Assembly (NCBI GenBank): GCA_012729295.1
Contig: JAAYDK010000208.1
Location: 1-39,010 of the forward strand
Source: Spirochaetales bacterium
GTDB taxonomy: Bacteria > Spirochaetota > Spirochaetia > Sphaerochaetales > Sphaerochaetaceae
Direction: 5' to 3'
DNA: 39,010 nucleotides
Shown here one piece after another: positions 38,578-39,010 of the stretch (the stretch's first letter is position 1; each line of letters starts with the position of its first letter). A program made the position numbers and the translations under genes. The notes under the pieces were generated by a model. The model saw only the letters and a list, made by a program, of their open reading frames with translations, ran no database searches and was not told the DNA's origin.

Positions 38578-39010
38578 TTATATAGTAGAATCGCTTTTTG
38601 CTGCGCGAATTATTCCGGATTTCCCGAGTTGCGTCCGGTGTTCCGATAACCACAATCCTCCAAGTATGCAGAAACTGCCGATGATTGCTACCAGTGTGAT
38701 GCGTTCTTTCAATATGATTGCAGAGGCTGTAAATGTGATGAACGGAGTAAGGTATATATAGGCATTTGCCCGAAGCACACCGAGTTTTTCTACTGAAAAG
38801 TTCCAAGTTAAAAAGCAGAGAGTCCCCGCTCCTAGACCTAAGAATAGTAATAAAAAGATGTTTTTTGTGGTAAAATCACTCGTTTGCAGTTCAAATCCCA
38901 TCGGAAGCGATACGGGAATCATCCATAACAACCCATAGAAAAATATTTTACGGGTATAGACCGCAACAGGATAGGTAGTGGTATCGATACGCTTGAGTAG
39001 AATCGAATAG
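38578..39010 (-). CDS. EamA-family transporter (drug/metabolite transporter), C-terminal part
   Basis: The last 143 codons of a gene that runs off the right edge; the frame is open to base 39009 with no start needed. The segment YSILLKRIDTTTYPVAVYTRKIFFYG and the following four hydrophobic helices match the second EamA repeat (RhaT/YdcZ-like ten-helix carriers), including LGLGAGTLCFLTWNFSVEKLGVLRANAYIYLTPF and the end FCILGGLWLSEHR. EamA proteins export or import small metabolites; the substrate is not predictable. The gene ends 47 bases before the tlpA start on the same strand, with no terminator, though tlpA has its own promoter. Confidence 0.85.
   Translation of the reverse strand, partial: YSILLKRIDTTTYPVAVYTRKIFFYGLLWMIPVSLPMGFELQTSDFTTKNIFLLLFLGLGAGTLCFLTWNFSVEKLGVLRANAYIYLTPFITFTASAIILKERITLVAIIGSFCILGGLWLSEHRTQLGKSGIIRAAKSDSTI

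Overview
The window reads as chromosomal DNA of a strictly anaerobic, probably Gram-negative bacterium. I infer Spirochaetota, perhaps a Sphaerochaeta-like lineage. The anaerobic signature is a B12-dependent ribonucleotide reductase, a single-chain pyruvate:ferredoxin oxidoreductase, rubredoxin and several ferredoxin-type proteins. The long-form phosphofructokinase resembles the type known from Borrelia and Treponema. This assignment rests on remembered protein families, not on a marker gene. TGA is used as a normal stop in several genes. I see no rRNA, tRNA, CRISPR array, insertion sequence or prophage.

Layout. 1-8149 (+): tail of an M42 aminopeptidase, nrdJ behind a likely NrdR operator pair, nifJ, and an MFS transporter. 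8153-10853 (-): lipoprotein hydrolase, rubredoxin and a WYL-type regulator. 11005-11208 (+): slyX. 11202-18821 (-): a housekeeping run dnaE - yggT - recG - rsmD - acyl-ACP thioesterase. 18891-22256 (-): a divergent three-subunit molybdenum hydroxylase (Mo, 2Fe-2S and FAD subunits). 22373-27442 (+): ligA, an aminotransferase, a ModE-type DNA-binding protein and phosphofructokinase, all overlapping or tightly spaced. 27443-27739: an intergenic region with a candidate small RNA ending in a strong terminator. 27740-29906 (-): argR and pgi. 30119-33658 (+): lemA, a DUF2207 protein and an anion permease. 33739-34014 (-): an RRM protein. 34261-36996 (+): a VTE5-like/VTE6-like prenol kinase pair and glycerate kinase. 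36965-38530 (-): a redox operon of an exported TlpA thioredoxin, a 54-residue CXXC membrane protein and a membrane polyferredoxin. 38578-39010 (-): the end of an EamA transporter.

The most interesting part is the redox operon at 36965-38530. The three genes overlap and together look like a ferredoxin-driven route for moving electrons across the membrane to an exported thioredoxin. The polyferredoxin gene has an in-frame TGA exactly where the second cysteine of its last 4Fe-4S motif should be. The coding sequence after it is a perfect continuation of that motif to a TAA 84 bases later. Either this is recoding (selenocysteine as a cluster ligand would be remarkable), a recent nonsense mutation, or a base error. 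Other points of interest are a candidate RNA with two 12-base copies of a sequence containing the 16S 3' end (anti-Shine-Dalgarno), the prenol-kinase pair in a non-photosynthetic context, and a molybdenum-subunit homologue that seems to have lost active-site motifs.

Central metabolism here is coherent: Pgi and Pfk feed glycolysis, NifJ oxidises pyruvate to acetyl-CoA with reduced ferredoxin, and glycerate kinase feeds phosphoglycerate into lower glycolysis. Reduced ferredoxin could in turn supply the polyferredoxin relay. Several -35 elements (nifJ, rubredoxin) are TTGCAA, spaced 17 bases from the -10. Two genes (slyX, tlpA) have -10 elements so close to the ATG that their mRNAs may be leaderless.
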